DNA of 64,000 nucleotides, from contig JAFNXL010000050.1 of the NCBI GenBank assembly GCA_017379075.1, positions 38,451 through 102,450 on the forward strand. The letters are read 5' to 3'. A program made the translations under genes and the position numbers. Shown here in pieces: positions 1 to 8,939 of this stretch (its first letter is position 1; each line of letters starts with the position of its first letter). Source of the DNA: Bacteroidaceae bacterium. Lineage in GTDB: Bacteria > Bacteroidota > Bacteroidia > Bacteroidales > Bacteroidaceae. The notes beneath the pieces were generated by a model. It made no database searches and was not told the origin of the DNA. It worked only from the letters and a program-made list of their open reading frames with translations.

Positions 1-562
1 TCTTTTTCAAGAATGCCTTGTTCCAGGGAATGTCCCGTATTGTACCATCCTTTTGCCTGCGACTGCACAGACCAGCCGGGAACATTATCACATGATTGTC
101 TCCACCGAAAGCCTCATCAACCATTGCCGGGAAATTCCGGGACTGCTTTCCCAATTTGTTGATAGGCAAGCACAAGGGAGCCAATCCTTTGAGGTTCATC
201 AACAAATCATTTACCAGATATTTTATCTTGCCGTCATAGTGTTCGCCAATCACCCACCCCAAGGTTACGCCATCAATAGCGCCCAAGGGATGATTGCTGA
301 CAAAAGTACATTTACAATCACCCGCAGGCAAATTTTCCAGTCCTTCCACATCCACCGTTACGTTAAGGTACTCCAATACGCCCTTACAGAAAGGCACACC
401 CACAAGCCCCCGCTCCAAATAAGCGTTAATAAAATCCTGATGAATGAACCTTTCTAAAAACTTTATCAATAAAGAAGGGATATAACGCGCTTTCCCTTTG
501 GCACGGGCACGTATGATTGAACCGATATCAATAGAAGTTACAGACTGTTCGCTTACTTGCAT
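1..562 (-). CDS. glsA: PlsC-like acyltransferase, GlsA-type (partial, runs off window start)
   Basis: Reading the reverse strand from the ATG at 560-562 gives an uninterrupted frame of 187 codons that leaves the window at base 1, so the C-terminus is missing. It contains the acyltransferase motif SNHPLGAIDG (His91, Asp97), then KYLVNDLLMN and MFPAGLCSRRQ blocks typical of the lysophosphatidate-acyltransferase fold. In Bacteroides the close family is GlsA, which O-acylates N-acyl-glycine to make glycine (ornithine-like) lipids at the inner membrane; that exact substrate is inferred from family resemblance. The usual GNAT partner GlsB is not visible and could lie just outside the window. A -33/-7 promoter sits 24 bp upstream of the start. 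A generic 1-acylglycerol-3-phosphate acyltransferase is the alternative. Confidence 0.8.
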   Translation of the reverse strand, partial: MQVSEQSVTSIDIGSIIRARAKGKARYIPSLLIKFLERFIHQDFINAYLERGLVGVPFCKGVLEYLNVTVDVEGLENLPAGDCKCTFVSNHPLGAIDGVTLGWVIGEHYDGKIKYLVNDLLMNLKGLAPLCLPINKLGKQSRNFPAMVDEAFGGDNHVIMFPAGLCSRRQKDGTIRDIPWNKAFLKK

Positions 563-585
563 AATTTATACACTCTTATGTAATG

Positions 586-616
586 CAAAAATACGACAAG
601 TTTTTCAATTTTTCAA
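586..616 (-). promoter_or_regulatory. Bacteroidetes-type promoter of the acyltransferase gene
   Basis: On the minus strand the -7 box TATTTTTG (586-593) matches TAnnTTTG, with TTG (614-616) 20 bp further upstream as -33 element. It lies just ahead of the ATG at 562. Confidence 0.55.
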
Positions 617-636
617 CTTTTTTAGGATAAAAAGCA

Positions 637-1011
637 CTATTTGATAACTATCGGTTTATTATTGATGAAATATTGCCCGCTGGGGAGACCATTTATCCAA
701 TTCACTCCTTTATTAAGGCGCATGACCATATAGAACGTTCCATTTTGGCGATATATGGGCAATATCTGATTATGGTCGCTATATACACGAAGAGAACGAC
801 GGGTTACGGTCATCTGTACCGGATAGACCGATATGTTCATCTTGTGATGATGGCCGAACTCTGAATTCCTATCACGCAAAGCGAGCGTATCCGAAACCAC
901 ACTGCCACGCAAACGCTTCTGCGGACCATCCGCACTATGTATGCCTGCGCTGGCGGAAACTGCCAGTACAAAGCACACGACACTTAGTGTTTTTTTGCGT
1001 TCAAACAACAT
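637..1011 (-). CDS. small secreted protein with sorting-tail-like C-terminus
   Basis: 124 residues. An N-terminal signal peptide (basic MLFERKK, hydrophobic stretch to about residue 24) indicates export. The rest is short and beta-rich, with no catalytic motif I recognise. The C-terminus GQYFINNKPIVIK resembles the GxYxINxKxxxxK ending of Bacteroidetes secreted proteins, but it is so short that the whole mature part may be one tail-like beta module, as in the small DUF3244-like proteins of Bacteroides. It is a single gene with its own strong promoter. The function is unknown; the family assignment is tentative. Confidence 0.65.
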   Translation of the reverse strand: MLFERKKTLSVVCFVLAVSASAGIHSADGPQKRLRGSVVSDTLALRDRNSEFGHHHKMNISVYPVQMTVTRRSLRVYSDHNQILPIYRQNGTFYMVMRLNKGVNWINGLPSGQYFINNKPIVIK

Positions 1012-1039
1012 TAGTCTTCAGATTTAGATGTATTTTCTG

Positions 1040-1070
1040 CAAAATTAGAAAATAGTTCTAACTGCACAAA
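1040..1070 (-). promoter_or_regulatory. promoter of the small secreted protein gene
   Basis: Minus-strand -7 box TAATTTTG (1040-1047) and -33 box TTTG (1067-1070) are separated by exactly 19 bp, an almost ideal Bacteroidetes primary-sigma promoter, 29 bp upstream of the start codon. Confidence 0.7.
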
Positions 1071-1127
1071 GAAAAAAATCATTTTTTTACTTTTTTAACA
1101 CCATTTGCAAGCGTTTCCACCACTCCT

Positions 1128-2234
1128 TTACTGCCGCTGCGTTTTCTGATTATCCAAAAATTCGTCTAAAGACATGTCTTCTATCTTCTGGAAACAAGAG
1201 CGGACAGTCTTTGACGTTCCAAAACCGGCAGCAAGACATTCATTCACCGTGGTTGCCTTTCCCGTTTGCACAAGATGCTTCAGCTCTGCAATCCTATAGC
1301 TGTTGATATAATCATGGACATTGTTAAACCCCTGACTGCGCACACTTTGCAGCACCAGATGACGGTTAAAGCCAACCGCCTCGCACAAGCGGTCACGTCC
1401 AAAAGTATTGTCGGTCCACTCCTCTTTATGTGTCTGCATCCAATATTGGATACGATGGAAACGCTGTATGTTCGCCTCGTTGAAATCCTCACGTTCCGCT
1501 TTCTTTATTTCCTCCTCCGATGGCTCCGACTCAACAGCTTCAATTACCGGCTTTGGCAGATTGACAGCCATTGTCTCCAACACACGGAATGTCAAATACA
1601 TATTGGCACACGTGAACATGACCACATACACCATCAGATGCATCGGATCATAATAAATGGACACAAACATATAGTATAAAACGATGACACCAAGCACTGT
1701 ACAATATCCGAACAGATAGTTTGGCACATCGGCACTTTTTGCCAACGAGTGCGGAAGGCGGAAGATATTAACAATGTAATATATACACAACCCAAGAGCC
1801 GCAAAACGAAGAATCAGGTCTGTCTTATAAAAATTGGCAGCCAAATCTTTGACGGACGGAACAATCAGCAATTCATCCACAAAGAGGAAAATCGGGATGT
1901 AAATGACAATCAGCACAATGGCCGGAGCCGCATATTTCCACATTCGGCCCCATTGCAAATAAGCCGGCATAGGAATGCTCAGCGGATAGATGCTCTGCAA
2001 GAAACAAGCCACCACCAACGAGACCAACATCATCGGGTGCAATACTCCCGGCTGCCCATTAGCAATACGTGCCGAGAAGAAAGCGGCAAGCAGAAACATG
2101 GCAAAAAACAAGCCATTGACCCATGCCAGACACAAATACTGTATCTTATGACGAGAATATATGGACATCACACAAGCAAGCACAAAATGAACCATTGTGC
2201 AGCATGCTAAAACAAGTAGGACAATTTGTTCCAT
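1128..2234 (-). CDS. membrane-anchored AraC-family transcriptional regulator
   Basis: 368 residues. The first ~220 residues are about seven hydrophobic helices. After an acidic linker (SEPSEEEIKKAERE) the last ~100 residues form an AraC-type double helix-turn-helix domain (for example DRLCEAVGFNRHLVLQSVRSQ and VNECLAAGFGTSKTVRSCF). The N-terminal membrane part presumably senses or localises, and the C-terminal part binds DNA from the cytoplasmic face; this is inferred from the architecture, which is common in Bacteroidetes. No ligand or target can be named. It is transcribed alone, on the same strand as the cyclophilin gene upstream, from which a 22-bp-spaced palindrome pair separates it. Confidence 0.8.
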   Translation of the reverse strand: MEQIVLLVLACCTMVHFVLACVMSIYSRHKIQYLCLAWVNGLFFAMFLLAAFFSARIANGQPGVLHPMMLVSLVVACFLQSIYPLSIPMPAYLQWGRMWKYAAPAIVLIVIYIPIFLFVDELLIVPSVKDLAANFYKTDLILRFAALGLCIYYIVNIFRLPHSLAKSADVPNYLFGYCTVLGVIVLYYMFVSIYYDPMHLMVYVVMFTCANMYLTFRVLETMAVNLPKPVIEAVESEPSEEEIKKAEREDFNEANIQRFHRIQYWMQTHKEEWTDNTFGRDRLCEAVGFNRHLVLQSVRSQGFNNVHDYINSYRIAELKHLVQTGKATTVNECLAAGFGTSKTVRSCFQKIEDMSLDEFLDNQKTQRQ

Positions 2235-2318
2235 CAGGTAGATTTTCTTGCAAAAATAAACTTTATTTCATTATCAGGCCCCAACTTTTGGGAAGAATTT
2301 CACCGCCTTACCTTTTTT

Positions 2319-2362
2319 TCCTCCCGAGGAAAATTTTACTCCCTCCCGAGGGAAATAAAAAA
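2319..2362. repeat. two palindromic units at 22-bp spacing (CTCCCGAGG core)
   Basis: Units 2319-2340 and 2341-2362 both carry CTCCCGAGG flanked by A/T-rich bases, starting at 2321 and 2343, exactly 22 bp apart. The preceding 44 bp contain looser dyads (CCCAACTTTTGGG at about 2280). It lies between the cyclophilin stop and the AraC-type gene start. Confidence 0.75.
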
Positions 2363-2370
2363 GCGCAGTT

Positions 2371-3072
2371 TCATCGGCTGTTTTTACTCTTCTTCTCCAC
2401 GACCATGCGTGTAATCACTACATCTTCTAGAGGCCGGTCTCTGTCATCTGTTTGAACGCCCTGAATCTTCTCCACAATCTCCAAGCCCTCTACAATCTCT
2501 CCGAAAACCGTATACGACCCATCCAAATGTGGAGTGCCTCCACGCATTTCATAATCATCAATCATCTGTTGGCTCAAGCCGATTCCCTTTTCGGCCAGTT
2601 GGAACAGCACCTTGTCCATTGCCGCCGGCCTGTATTTCTTTCCCCAAACAATATAGAATTGGCATCCGCTGCTATACTGATCCGGATTCACCTCATCTGG
2701 CTCGCGGGCCGCAGCCAAAGCCCCCCGCCAATGATATAAATAAGGAAGGTCAAACTCTGGGTATATGACATAGCCATTGTTTCCCTCTCCCAACTTTACG
2801 TCTTTTCCGGCATTACGGGAAGTGGGGTCTCCCGCTTGTATCATGAAATCCTTTATGACACGATGAAACAGCAAGCCGTCATAAAACTTGCTTTCTGCCA
2901 GTTTCAAGAAATTATCACGATGCAAAGGAGTGTCGTCAAACAAGGCAACCCTCATCACTCCTACATTAGTCTCAATTCTGACAATAGACCGTTTGTCCTT
3001 CTTCTTCGCCTCCACGCCAGAAGACAACATGACAGCAAAGAACAGCAAACATAAAATCTTTCTTATCGGCAT
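2371..3072 (-). CDS. cyclophilin-type peptidyl-prolyl cis-trans isomerase
   Basis: 233 residues beginning with a signal peptide (MPIRKILCLLFFAVMLSSGVEA), so it probably acts in the periplasm. The cyclophilin catalytic region is clear: LLFHRVIKDFMIQAGDP carries the Arg, Phe and Gln equivalents of CypA R55/F60/Q63, SSGCQFYIVWG supplies the Q111 region, and TPHLDGSYTVFGEI the H126 region. An insertion of ~30 residues (KKYRPAAMDKVLFQLAEKG onward) sits before the last block, as in Bacteroides homologues. It isomerises Xaa-Pro bonds during folding of exported proteins. It is monocistronic with its own promoter and diverges from the dcw cluster. Confidence 0.93.
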   Translation of the reverse strand: MPIRKILCLLFFAVMLSSGVEAKKKDKRSIVRIETNVGVMRVALFDDTPLHRDNFLKLAESKFYDGLLFHRVIKDFMIQAGDPTSRNAGKDVKLGEGNNGYVIYPEFDLPYLYHWRGALAAAREPDEVNPDQYSSGCQFYIVWGKKYRPAAMDKVLFQLAEKGIGLSQQMIDDYEMRGGTPHLDGSYTVFGEIVEGLEIVEKIQGVQTDDRDRPLEDVVITRMVVEKKSKNSR

Positions 3073-3097
3073 ACATTCAATTGTTATATATTTTCTG

Positions 3098-3129
3098 CAA
3101 ACTTACAAAAAAATCAGATACCATCCAAA
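3098..3129 (-). promoter_or_regulatory. promoter of the cyclophilin gene
   Basis: Minus-strand -7 box TAAGTTTG (3098-3105) with TTTG (3126-3129) 20 bp upstream. The start codon is 26 bp downstream of the -7 box. Confidence 0.65.
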
Positions 3130-3273
3130 ACATTGCTCAAGTTTCGCAAACAGAATCCGTTCACAACATAGTTCTTTTCAACCCATCAAACACAGACTAT
3201 TTTCACGAAATGGAAGCAGAGAGAGAGAAAACAAGGAAAAATCCCCCACCAAAATTTAAAGGGAAGAAAAAAG

Positions 3274-3383
3274 TTATCAACAAATTTTCTTACAATCTGA
3301 AAACAAATAAAATATGCCATTTCATCGGTGATTATCACACCCAAGCACATCGCAGCATTGGCCCGAGCAAAACGTTATCAACA
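3274..3383. promoter_or_regulatory. two TTATCAACA (DnaA-box-like) sites in the dcw leader
   Basis: TTATCAACA occurs at 3274-3282 and again at 3375-3383, each inside the longer shared word GTTATCAACAAA, 101 bp apart. One base differs from the classical DnaA box TTATCCACA. They lie in the ~400-bp gap between the divergent cyclophilin and mraZ genes, which holds no other gene. Binding by DnaA is only a possibility. Confidence 0.3.
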
Positions 3384-3412
3384 AAAGCTAGAAAAAAAAG
3401 TTTGAAAAAAGT

Positions 3413-3443
3413 GTGGGGAATTGTGGAGAATTTCGTACCTTTG
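3413..3443 (+). promoter_or_regulatory. MraZ operator repeats and -7 box of the dcw operon
   Basis: Two head-to-tail 10-bp repeats, GTGGGGAATT (3413-3422) and GTGGAGAATT (3423-3432), are followed at 3436-3443 by TACCTTTG, a good -7 box. MraZ from other bacteria binds tandem GTGGG-type repeats about 10 bp apart upstream of its own gene, so this is a likely autoregulatory site placed to block RNA polymerase. The mraZ ATG follows 31 bp after the -7 box. Confidence 0.7.
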
Positions 3444-3474
3444 AACCCAAAATAGAAAAGACAAGTATTTGAGA

Positions 3475-3927
3475 ATGAGGTTCACCGGTTCTACAGACGC
3501 AAAAGTTGACGAAAAAGGTCGTGTTTTCGTCCCCAGCAACTTCCGCAAAATTTTGCAGAAGGAGGAAGTTGACGGGCTCATTTTGCGCAGGGATATCTTC
3601 CAACGATGCCTGGTACTCTTCCCAATCAATGTCTGGGATGCTCAAGTGGATGCCATTACAGCACGGACAAACATGTTTAGCCGTGAAGGGCGTGATGCCT
3701 TGAGAAAATTTGTGGCAGGAGCAGAAAATGTTTCTATGGACAGCGGCGGGCGCATCCTTCTCCCCAAAAGGCTGCTCGAGGAAGCCGGAATAAAAAACGA
3801 CGTCCGTTTTATCGGCGTGGACAACACCATAGAAATTTGGAGCAAACATGCTGCCGAAGAGTTGCTGAATGACTATGACGTTTTAGGCAACACACTGGAA
3901 ACCATGATGAATGGTGAAAATGCTTAA
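3475..3927 (+). CDS. mraZ: MraZ, transcriptional regulator of the dcw cluster
   Basis: 150 residues from the ATG at 3475; an in-frame TTG two codons earlier is less likely, since the family starts MRFxG. Two SpoVT/AbrB-like halves are visible: DAKVDEKGRVFVPSNFR near the N-terminus and the second repeat MDSGGRILLPKRLLEEAGI in the middle. MraZ forms a ring that binds tandem repeats ahead of the operon and usually represses it; the repeats are present at 3413-3432. First gene of the division/cell-wall cluster, 20 bp ahead of rsmH. Length is normal for the family. Confidence 0.95.
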   Translation: MRFTGSTDAKVDEKGRVFVPSNFRKILQKEEVDGLILRRDIFQRCLVLFPINVWDAQVDAITARTNMFSREGRDALRKFVAGAENVSMDSGGRILLPKRLLEEAGIKNDVRFIGVDNTIEIWSKHAAEELLNDYDVLGNTLETMMNGENA

Positions 3928-3947
3928 TTTAACTTTTCGTGATTGTT

Positions 3948-4862
3948 ATGAACTGTGCGACTTATCATATCCCCGTTTTATTGAATGAGACCATTGACGG
4001 TCTCAACATCCACCCAGATGGTGTCTATGTGGATTTGACATTTGGAGGGGGCGGACATAGCCGGGCCATTCTGGAAAAGTTGGGAGAAAACGGACGCCTA
4101 TTCTCTTTTGACCAAGACCTGGATGCAATGAAAGGCGCATTCGAAGACTCCAGATTCCAGTTTGTCAGAAGCAACTTCCGTTTCATCAAAAACTGGATGA
4201 TGTACTACAACATAGTTCAGGTTGATGGCATTTTGGCCGACTTGGGCGTCAGCAGCCACCACCTTGACACAGAAGACCGAGGTTTCAGCTTCAGATATGA
4301 CGCTCCGCTTGACATGAGAATGAACCAGAAAGCGAACCTTACCGCCGAAAAGGTGCTGAACGAATATCCGGAAGAGCAACTGGCAAACATCCTTTTCCTC
4401 TATGGAGAGCTTAAGAGCAGCAGAAAGCTTGCTGCCGCAATCATAAAAAGCCGGAATACGCAACGCATCCAGACCACCGGTCAGCTTGCTGACATCCTGA
4501 CCCCGCTTTTAAATGCCGCACACGAGAAAAAAGATCTGGCTCGGGTTTTCCAGGCGTTGCGAATTGAGGTAAACGGAGAGATGAACGCATTGCGGCAAAT
4601 GCTATATGCAGCATCGGAACTGTTGCGGCCCAGCGGAAGGCTGGCCATACTGACCTATCACTCCCTTGAGGACAGAATGGTCAAAAACATCATACGAACC
4701 GGCAACATTGAGGGAAAGAACGAAACCGACATCTTCGGACACAACCATGCTCCCCTGAAAGCCGTCCATCGTGGAGTAATCACCCCAAGTGAAGAAGAAC
4801 TTACCGCCAACCCGAGAAGCAGGTCGGCAAAATTAAGAATCGCGGAAAAAGCAAATGACTGA
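3948..4862 (+). CDS. rsmH: 16S rRNA (cytosine(1402)-N4)-methyltransferase RsmH
   Basis: 304 residues from ATG 3948 (a GTG three codons upstream is possible). The SAM-binding motif VDLTFGGGGHSRAIL and the family blocks GILADLGVSSHHLD, DAPLDMRMN and VFQALRIEVNGE are all present. It methylates N4 of C1402 in the ribosomal P site. The gene (also called mraW) keeps its universal place behind mraZ and overlaps ftsL by 8 bp (ATGACTGA), pointing to translational coupling. Confidence 0.97.
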   Translation: MNCATYHIPVLLNETIDGLNIHPDGVYVDLTFGGGGHSRAILEKLGENGRLFSFDQDLDAMKGAFEDSRFQFVRSNFRFIKNWMMYYNIVQVDGILADLGVSSHHLDTEDRGFSFRYDAPLDMRMNQKANLTAEKVLNEYPEEQLANILFLYGELKSSRKLAAAIIKSRNTQRIQTTGQLADILTPLLNAAHEKKDLARVFQALRIEVNGEMNALRQMLYAASELLRPSGRLAILTYHSLEDRMVKNIIRTGNIEGKNETDIFGHNHAPLKAVHRGVITPSEEELTANPRSRSAKLRIAEKAND

Positions 4863-5313
4863 AAAGAAGATTGACAACCAGCCTTTGACAGAAGGCCTTG
4901 ACGCCAACACGGCCCAACCGGCAAACATTGATTCCGCCGAAAACCGTAAGGCCAAAATCATCAGTTCCCTTCTCAATGACGAGGAAGGGGAAACTGAACT
5001 GCGGAATTACCGTTGGAAAGACCTGTTAATCATTGACGGACAATGGGTCCGCCGACAGATTGTCCTGATTCTGCTTATTGTCGGAGGTATCATTTTCTAC
5101 ATCACAAACCGCTATCAAGCGCAAAAAGACATCATAGAACTTGTCCAACTGCAAAACGAGTTAAAAGACATGAAGTTCCGTGTGCTGACACGAAGCAGCG
5201 AACTCACACTCAAAACAAGACAAAGCGAATTAGAACACCAACTCAAAAATCTGGGAGACAGCACCTTGCTGCCAACCAATGAAGCGCCATTCATCATCAA
5301 GAAGAACGATTAA
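4855..5313 (+). CDS. ftsL: FtsL-like cell division protein
   Basis: 152 residues with a ~60-residue cytoplasmic N-terminus, one membrane helix (IVLILLIVGGIIFYITNRY, about residues 69-87) and a periplasmic coiled coil (DIIELVQLQNELKDMKFRVLT). This is the bitopic layout of FtsL, the scaffold that joins FtsB/FtsQ and FtsI-FtsW at the septum. Sequence conservation is weak in this family, so the call rests mainly on topology and on position between rsmH and ftsI. Start overlaps rsmH; ftsI follows after 3 bp. Confidence 0.85.
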   Translation: MTEKKIDNQPLTEGLDANTAQPANIDSAENRKAKIISSLLNDEEGETELRNYRWKDLLIIDGQWVRRQIVLILLIVGGIIFYITNRYQAQKDIIELVQLQNELKDMKFRVLTRSSELTLKTRQSELEHQLKNLGDSTLLPTNEAPFIIKKND

Positions 5314-5316
5314 AAC

Positions 5317-7428
5317 ATGAAGCCCGACAACAACTCTACCGGCAGATACCGGTTTCTCTTCATTATAATATGCCTGGCTGCCTGCTATATTTTAGGGACA
5401 GCCTTGCAGACCATGTTGTCGCCACAAAAGGACTATTGGGTAACGGTTGGTAAGCGATTCACAAAGGAGAACTTGCCCATACCAGCCAATAGAGGCAACC
5501 TTTTGGCAAGTGACGGGCAATTGTTGGCTGGTTCCATCCCCGAGTTCCGTCTGTACATGGACTATGTTGTCATTGATGCCGACAGCACAGCCCGCGTCAA
5601 AGCCCAGCATTGGAGAGATTCGGCGTTCAAGCACGACATCGACAGCATAGCGACCGGACTGGCAAAGATTTTCCCCGACAAGAACAAAGCATGGTTCAAA
5701 AAAAGGCTGGAAGACGGAAAGAAGCTTAGAAGGCACGCATGGCGCATTTACCCAAAAAACGCAACCTACATTCAATTACAAGAATGTAAAAAGTTGCCGT
5801 TGTTGCGCGAGACTAGCCTCAAAGGCGGTTTCTACACGGAAGAAATCATCCAACGCAAAAAGCCATTCGGCTCCTTAGCCTCACGAACCATTGGTGATCT
5901 CTGGCGAGATTCCAATGGCGCCAAATGCGGACTGGAGTTGAGTTTCGACAGCATTTTGCGAGGAAAGCCCGGCATTGGCCATAGCACAAAAGTGCGCAAC
6001 AGAAGAATCCGTTTCATTGACAGGGAACCACAAAACGGCCACGACCTAGTGACCACGATTGATGTTAACATTCAAGACGTGGCAGAAAAAGCCATGCGAA
6101 AGATGCTGACCAGCCTTGACGGCACAGAAATCGGCATCGCAATGGTTATGGAAGTTGCCACCGGAGACATAAAAGCCATTGTGAACCTGAGCAGATCCAA
6201 CGACGGTAAATTCTATGAAATGAAGAACAACGCCGTCAGCGACCTCATGGAGCCGGGCTCAACCTTCAAGACGGCAAGTATAATGGTTGGACTTGAAGAC
6301 GGAAAAATAAAAAAGAACGAAACAGTTGACTGTACTGGAGGTACCTACCCCATGCATGGAAGAACCATGAGGGACCACAACTGGCGAAAAGGCGGATATG
6401 GCACTCTGACTGTAAGCGAGATTTTGGAGCAAAGTTCCAACATTGGTGTCAGTCGTCTGATTGACAGGGCCTACCACAATTCTCCACAAAAATATGTCGA
6501 CGGTCTGAAAGACCTTGGCGTTGGAGTTCCATTAGACCTCCCATTTGTAGGAAAAGGAGAGCCCATCATCCCGCAGCCAAACAGCAAAAAAAGATATTGG
6601 AGCAAAACCGACCTGGCATGGATGAGTATCGGCTATGTAACCCAACTTACCCCAATACATACCCTTACTTTCTATAATGGCATTGCCAACAACGGCCGTA
6701 TGGTAAAACCCCGTTTTGTCAAAGCAGAAAAAGACAATGGCATTGTAGTCCGCGAATTCCCGACGGAAGTCATCAGGGAAAGAATGTGCAGTCAGCACAC
6801 ATTGGATGACATCCATGACATTCTGGAGAAAGTCGTAAGCAAAGGTCTGGGTAAAAGAGCTGGAAATGGAGGTAAGTTATTCAAGGTGAGCGGAAAAACC
6901 GGTACGGCACAAATGGCGCAAGCTGGAGGAAAAGGCTATCATAGCGGAACGCCCAGATATATGGTCAGCTTTTGCGGATATTATCCTTCCGAAGCGCCTA
7001 AATACAGTACCATTGTCTGTATTGTCAAAAAAGGCTTGCCTGCATCGGGTGGTCTGCATTGCGGCCCCGTTTTCAGCGAAATATCACAATATGTCATGTC
7101 AAAAGGTGTGCTTCGCGACCCGAAAGACGCTGCGGACAGCACCTCTGTATTCACAGCAGACATAGCTCCAGGTAATGAAGAAGGTGCAAAATTGCTGGTT
7201 GAGCATCTGAATTTAAATGACAAGAACGCCCTTCCTGAGGTGTCAGATTCAGTCAAGGCAAACGAAGTTCCTAATGTTATTGGCATGGGAGCAAAAAGCG
7301 CCATTCATGCGCTCAGAGCAAAAAAACTTAATGTGAAGGTGAAAGGCACCGGAAAGGTCGTTTCACAAAGTATGGCCCCAGGCAGCACCTTCAAAGCCGG
7401 ACAAACCATTAGTCTGAAACTCGAATAA
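5317..7428 (+). CDS. ftsI: penicillin-binding protein 3 / FtsI, septal transpeptidase, with PASTA domain
   Basis: 703 residues. A membrane anchor (residues ~8-28) is followed by the PBP dimerisation region and a transpeptidase domain with all three motifs: SxxK as S315-T-F-K318 (PGSTFKTAS), SxN as S373-S-N375, and KTG at 527-529 (SGKTGTAQ). A single C-terminal PASTA module (about 643-703, VPNVIGMGAKSAIHALRAKK) is an addition typical of Bacteroidetes and Gram-positive PBPs and absent from E. coli FtsI. It crosslinks septal peptidoglycan together with FtsW, encoded four genes downstream. It is the target of beta-lactams. Confidence 0.97.
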   Translation: MKPDNNSTGRYRFLFIIICLAACYILGTALQTMLSPQKDYWVTVGKRFTKENLPIPANRGNLLASDGQLLAGSIPEFRLYMDYVVIDADSTARVKAQHWRDSAFKHDIDSIATGLAKIFPDKNKAWFKKRLEDGKKLRRHAWRIYPKNATYIQLQECKKLPLLRETSLKGGFYTEEIIQRKKPFGSLASRTIGDLWRDSNGAKCGLELSFDSILRGKPGIGHSTKVRNRRIRFIDREPQNGHDLVTTIDVNIQDVAEKAMRKMLTSLDGTEIGIAMVMEVATGDIKAIVNLSRSNDGKFYEMKNNAVSDLMEPGSTFKTASIMVGLEDGKIKKNETVDCTGGTYPMHGRTMRDHNWRKGGYGTLTVSEILEQSSNIGVSRLIDRAYHNSPQKYVDGLKDLGVGVPLDLPFVGKGEPIIPQPNSKKRYWSKTDLAWMSIGYVTQLTPIHTLTFYNGIANNGRMVKPRFVKAEKDNGIVVREFPTEVIRERMCSQHTLDDIHDILEKVVSKGLGKRAGNGGKLFKVSGKTGTAQMAQAGGKGYHSGTPRYMVSFCGYYPSEAPKYSTIVCIVKKGLPASGGLHCGPVFSEISQYVMSKGVLRDPKDAADSTSVFTADIAPGNEEGAKLLVEHLNLNDKNALPEVSDSVKANEVPNVIGMGAKSAIHALRAKKLNVKVKGTGKVVSQSMAPGSTFKAGQTISLKLE

Positions 7429-7476
7429 GCAAAAAGACGTAAGAGTCATATTATATAATATATAAATAAGGTATAT

Positions 7477-8928
7477 ATGAACATTGAACAACTGATAACA
7501 AAGAGCAAACCGCTATCAATTATAGGGCAAGCCGACATTGAGATTAACGGTCTCGAGATAGATTCCCGAAAAATTCTTCCGGGCAAAGCATTCGTTGCAA
7601 TCCGAGGAACCCAAACAGACGGCCACAACTTCATTTCCAAAGCCATTGAGTTAGGAGCCACGGCTATTGTCTGTGAACAACTTCCATCTGTTTTGTCAGA
7701 CAATGTCGTATATATACAATACCAGTCAACTGAAAAAGTAGTTGGACAACTGGCCACAAACTTTTATGGAAACCCCACTTCTAAAATCAAATTAGTTGGC
7801 GTAACTGGCACAAATGGAAAAACCACCATTGCCACTCTTTTATATCAGATTTTCAGAAGATTAGGATATAAATGCGGTCTGTGCAGCACCGTATGCAATT
7901 ACATTGACGGCACACCGATTCCCACAGAATGTACTACCCCTGACCCCATTACACTGAACGCCCTACTGGGAAGAATGGCCGACGAGGGGTGTGATTATGC
8001 ATTCATTGAAGTCAGCAGCCACAGCGTTTCACAACATCGTATTGGAGGTTTGACCTTTGCTGGTGGTATTTTTACAAATCTGACACAAGACCATTTGGAC
8101 TACCACCAGACATTCGAAAACTATCGTGACGCCAAAAAAGCATTCTTCGACTCATTGCCTGCAAGCGCTTTCGCCATAACCAACACCGATGACAAAAACG
8201 GGTTGTTCATGACGCAAAACACAAAGGCGAGAATAAAAAGCTATTCACTGAAAAACGCCTCTGACTACAAGGCAAAAATTCTTGAAGAAAGTTTTGAGGG
8301 CATGAGTCTGGAAATTGACGGGCAAGAGGTTTTTGTCCAATTTGTCGGCCGATTCAACGCCAGCAATCTTCTTGCCGCATACGGAGCTTTGTGCCAGCTG
8401 GGCGTAGACTCCCAAGAGGCTTTGATTCAACTCAGTGCCGCAACACCTGTTAACGGACGTTTTGAAGCGATACGTTCCAAAGAGGGCGTTACGGCGATAG
8501 TTGATTACGCACATACTCCAGACGCATTAGCCAATGTACTTTCAACAATAAATGAAGTACTGCGGAACAGAGGAAAATGTTGGACTGTATGCGGTGCCGG
8601 CGGAAATCGTGATAAAGGGAAACGTCCGCTGATGGCACAAGAAGCATACAAACAAAGCGACCATGTCATCATCACAAGCGACAATCCAAGATTTGAAGAT
8701 CCACAAGATATCATCAATGACATGCTTGACGGACTTGACAAAGAGCAACGTCGTCATGTGATTTCCATCGTAGACCGAAAAGAAGCCATACGCACTGCCT
8801 GCATGATGGCAAAACCAGGCGATGTGATTCTTGTGGCAGGAAAAGGCCACGAAGATTATCAGATTATTCAAGGCACAAAATATCATTTTGACGACCACGA
8901 AGTTATTTGCGAAGCTTTTAATTTGTAA
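7477..8928 (+). CDS. murE: UDP-MurNAc-L-Ala-D-Glu:meso-diaminopimelate ligase MurE
   Basis: 483 residues. The ATP-binding loop GTNGKTT lies at 111-117, the central-domain motif [11 protein letters not shown] and the HSVSQHRI block follow, and the C-terminal substrate motif is D402-N-P-R405. DNPR is the signature of MurE enzymes that add meso-diaminopimelate rather than L-lysine, so the peptidoglycan of this organism is predicted to be of the meso-DAP type. Cytoplasmic step in lipid II synthesis. Start preceded by a 48-bp A/T-rich gap. MurF, the next enzyme, is not encoded in this cluster, which is normal for Bacteroidetes. Confidence 0.97.
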   Translation: MNIEQLITKSKPLSIIGQADIEINGLEIDSRKILPGKAFVAIRGTQTDGHNFISKAIELGATAIVCEQLPSVLSDNVVYIQYQSTEKVVGQLATNFYGNPTSKIKLVGVTGTNGKTTIATLLYQIFRRLGYKCGLCSTVCNYIDGTPIPTECTTPDPITLNALLGRMADEGCDYAFIEVSSHSVSQHRIGGLTFAGGIFTNLTQDHLDYHQTFENYRDAKKAFFDSLPASAFAITNTDDKNGLFMTQNTKARIKSYSLKNASDYKAKILEESFEGMSLEIDGQEVFVQFVGRFNASNLLAAYGALCQLGVDSQEALIQLSAATPVNGRFEAIRSKEGVTAIVDYAHTPDALANVLSTINEVLRNRGKCWTVCGAGGNRDKGKRPLMAQEAYKQSDHVIITSDNPRFEDPQDIINDMLDGLDKEQRRHVISIVDRKEAIRTACMMAKPGDVILVAGKGHEDYQIIQGTKYHFDDHEVICEAFNL

Positions 8929-8939
8929 CATTCACCAAC

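Noticed and set aside
53-457. 134-codon plus-strand frame at the window start
   Set aside because: It is opposite the acyltransferase gene, whose frame carries a clear family motif and a promoter.
7461-7475. TATAAATAAGGTATA word before murE, also found after pnp (27440-27454)
   Set aside because: Two copies of an A/T-rich 15-mer in different settings (leader and terminator side) are too little to claim a functional element.
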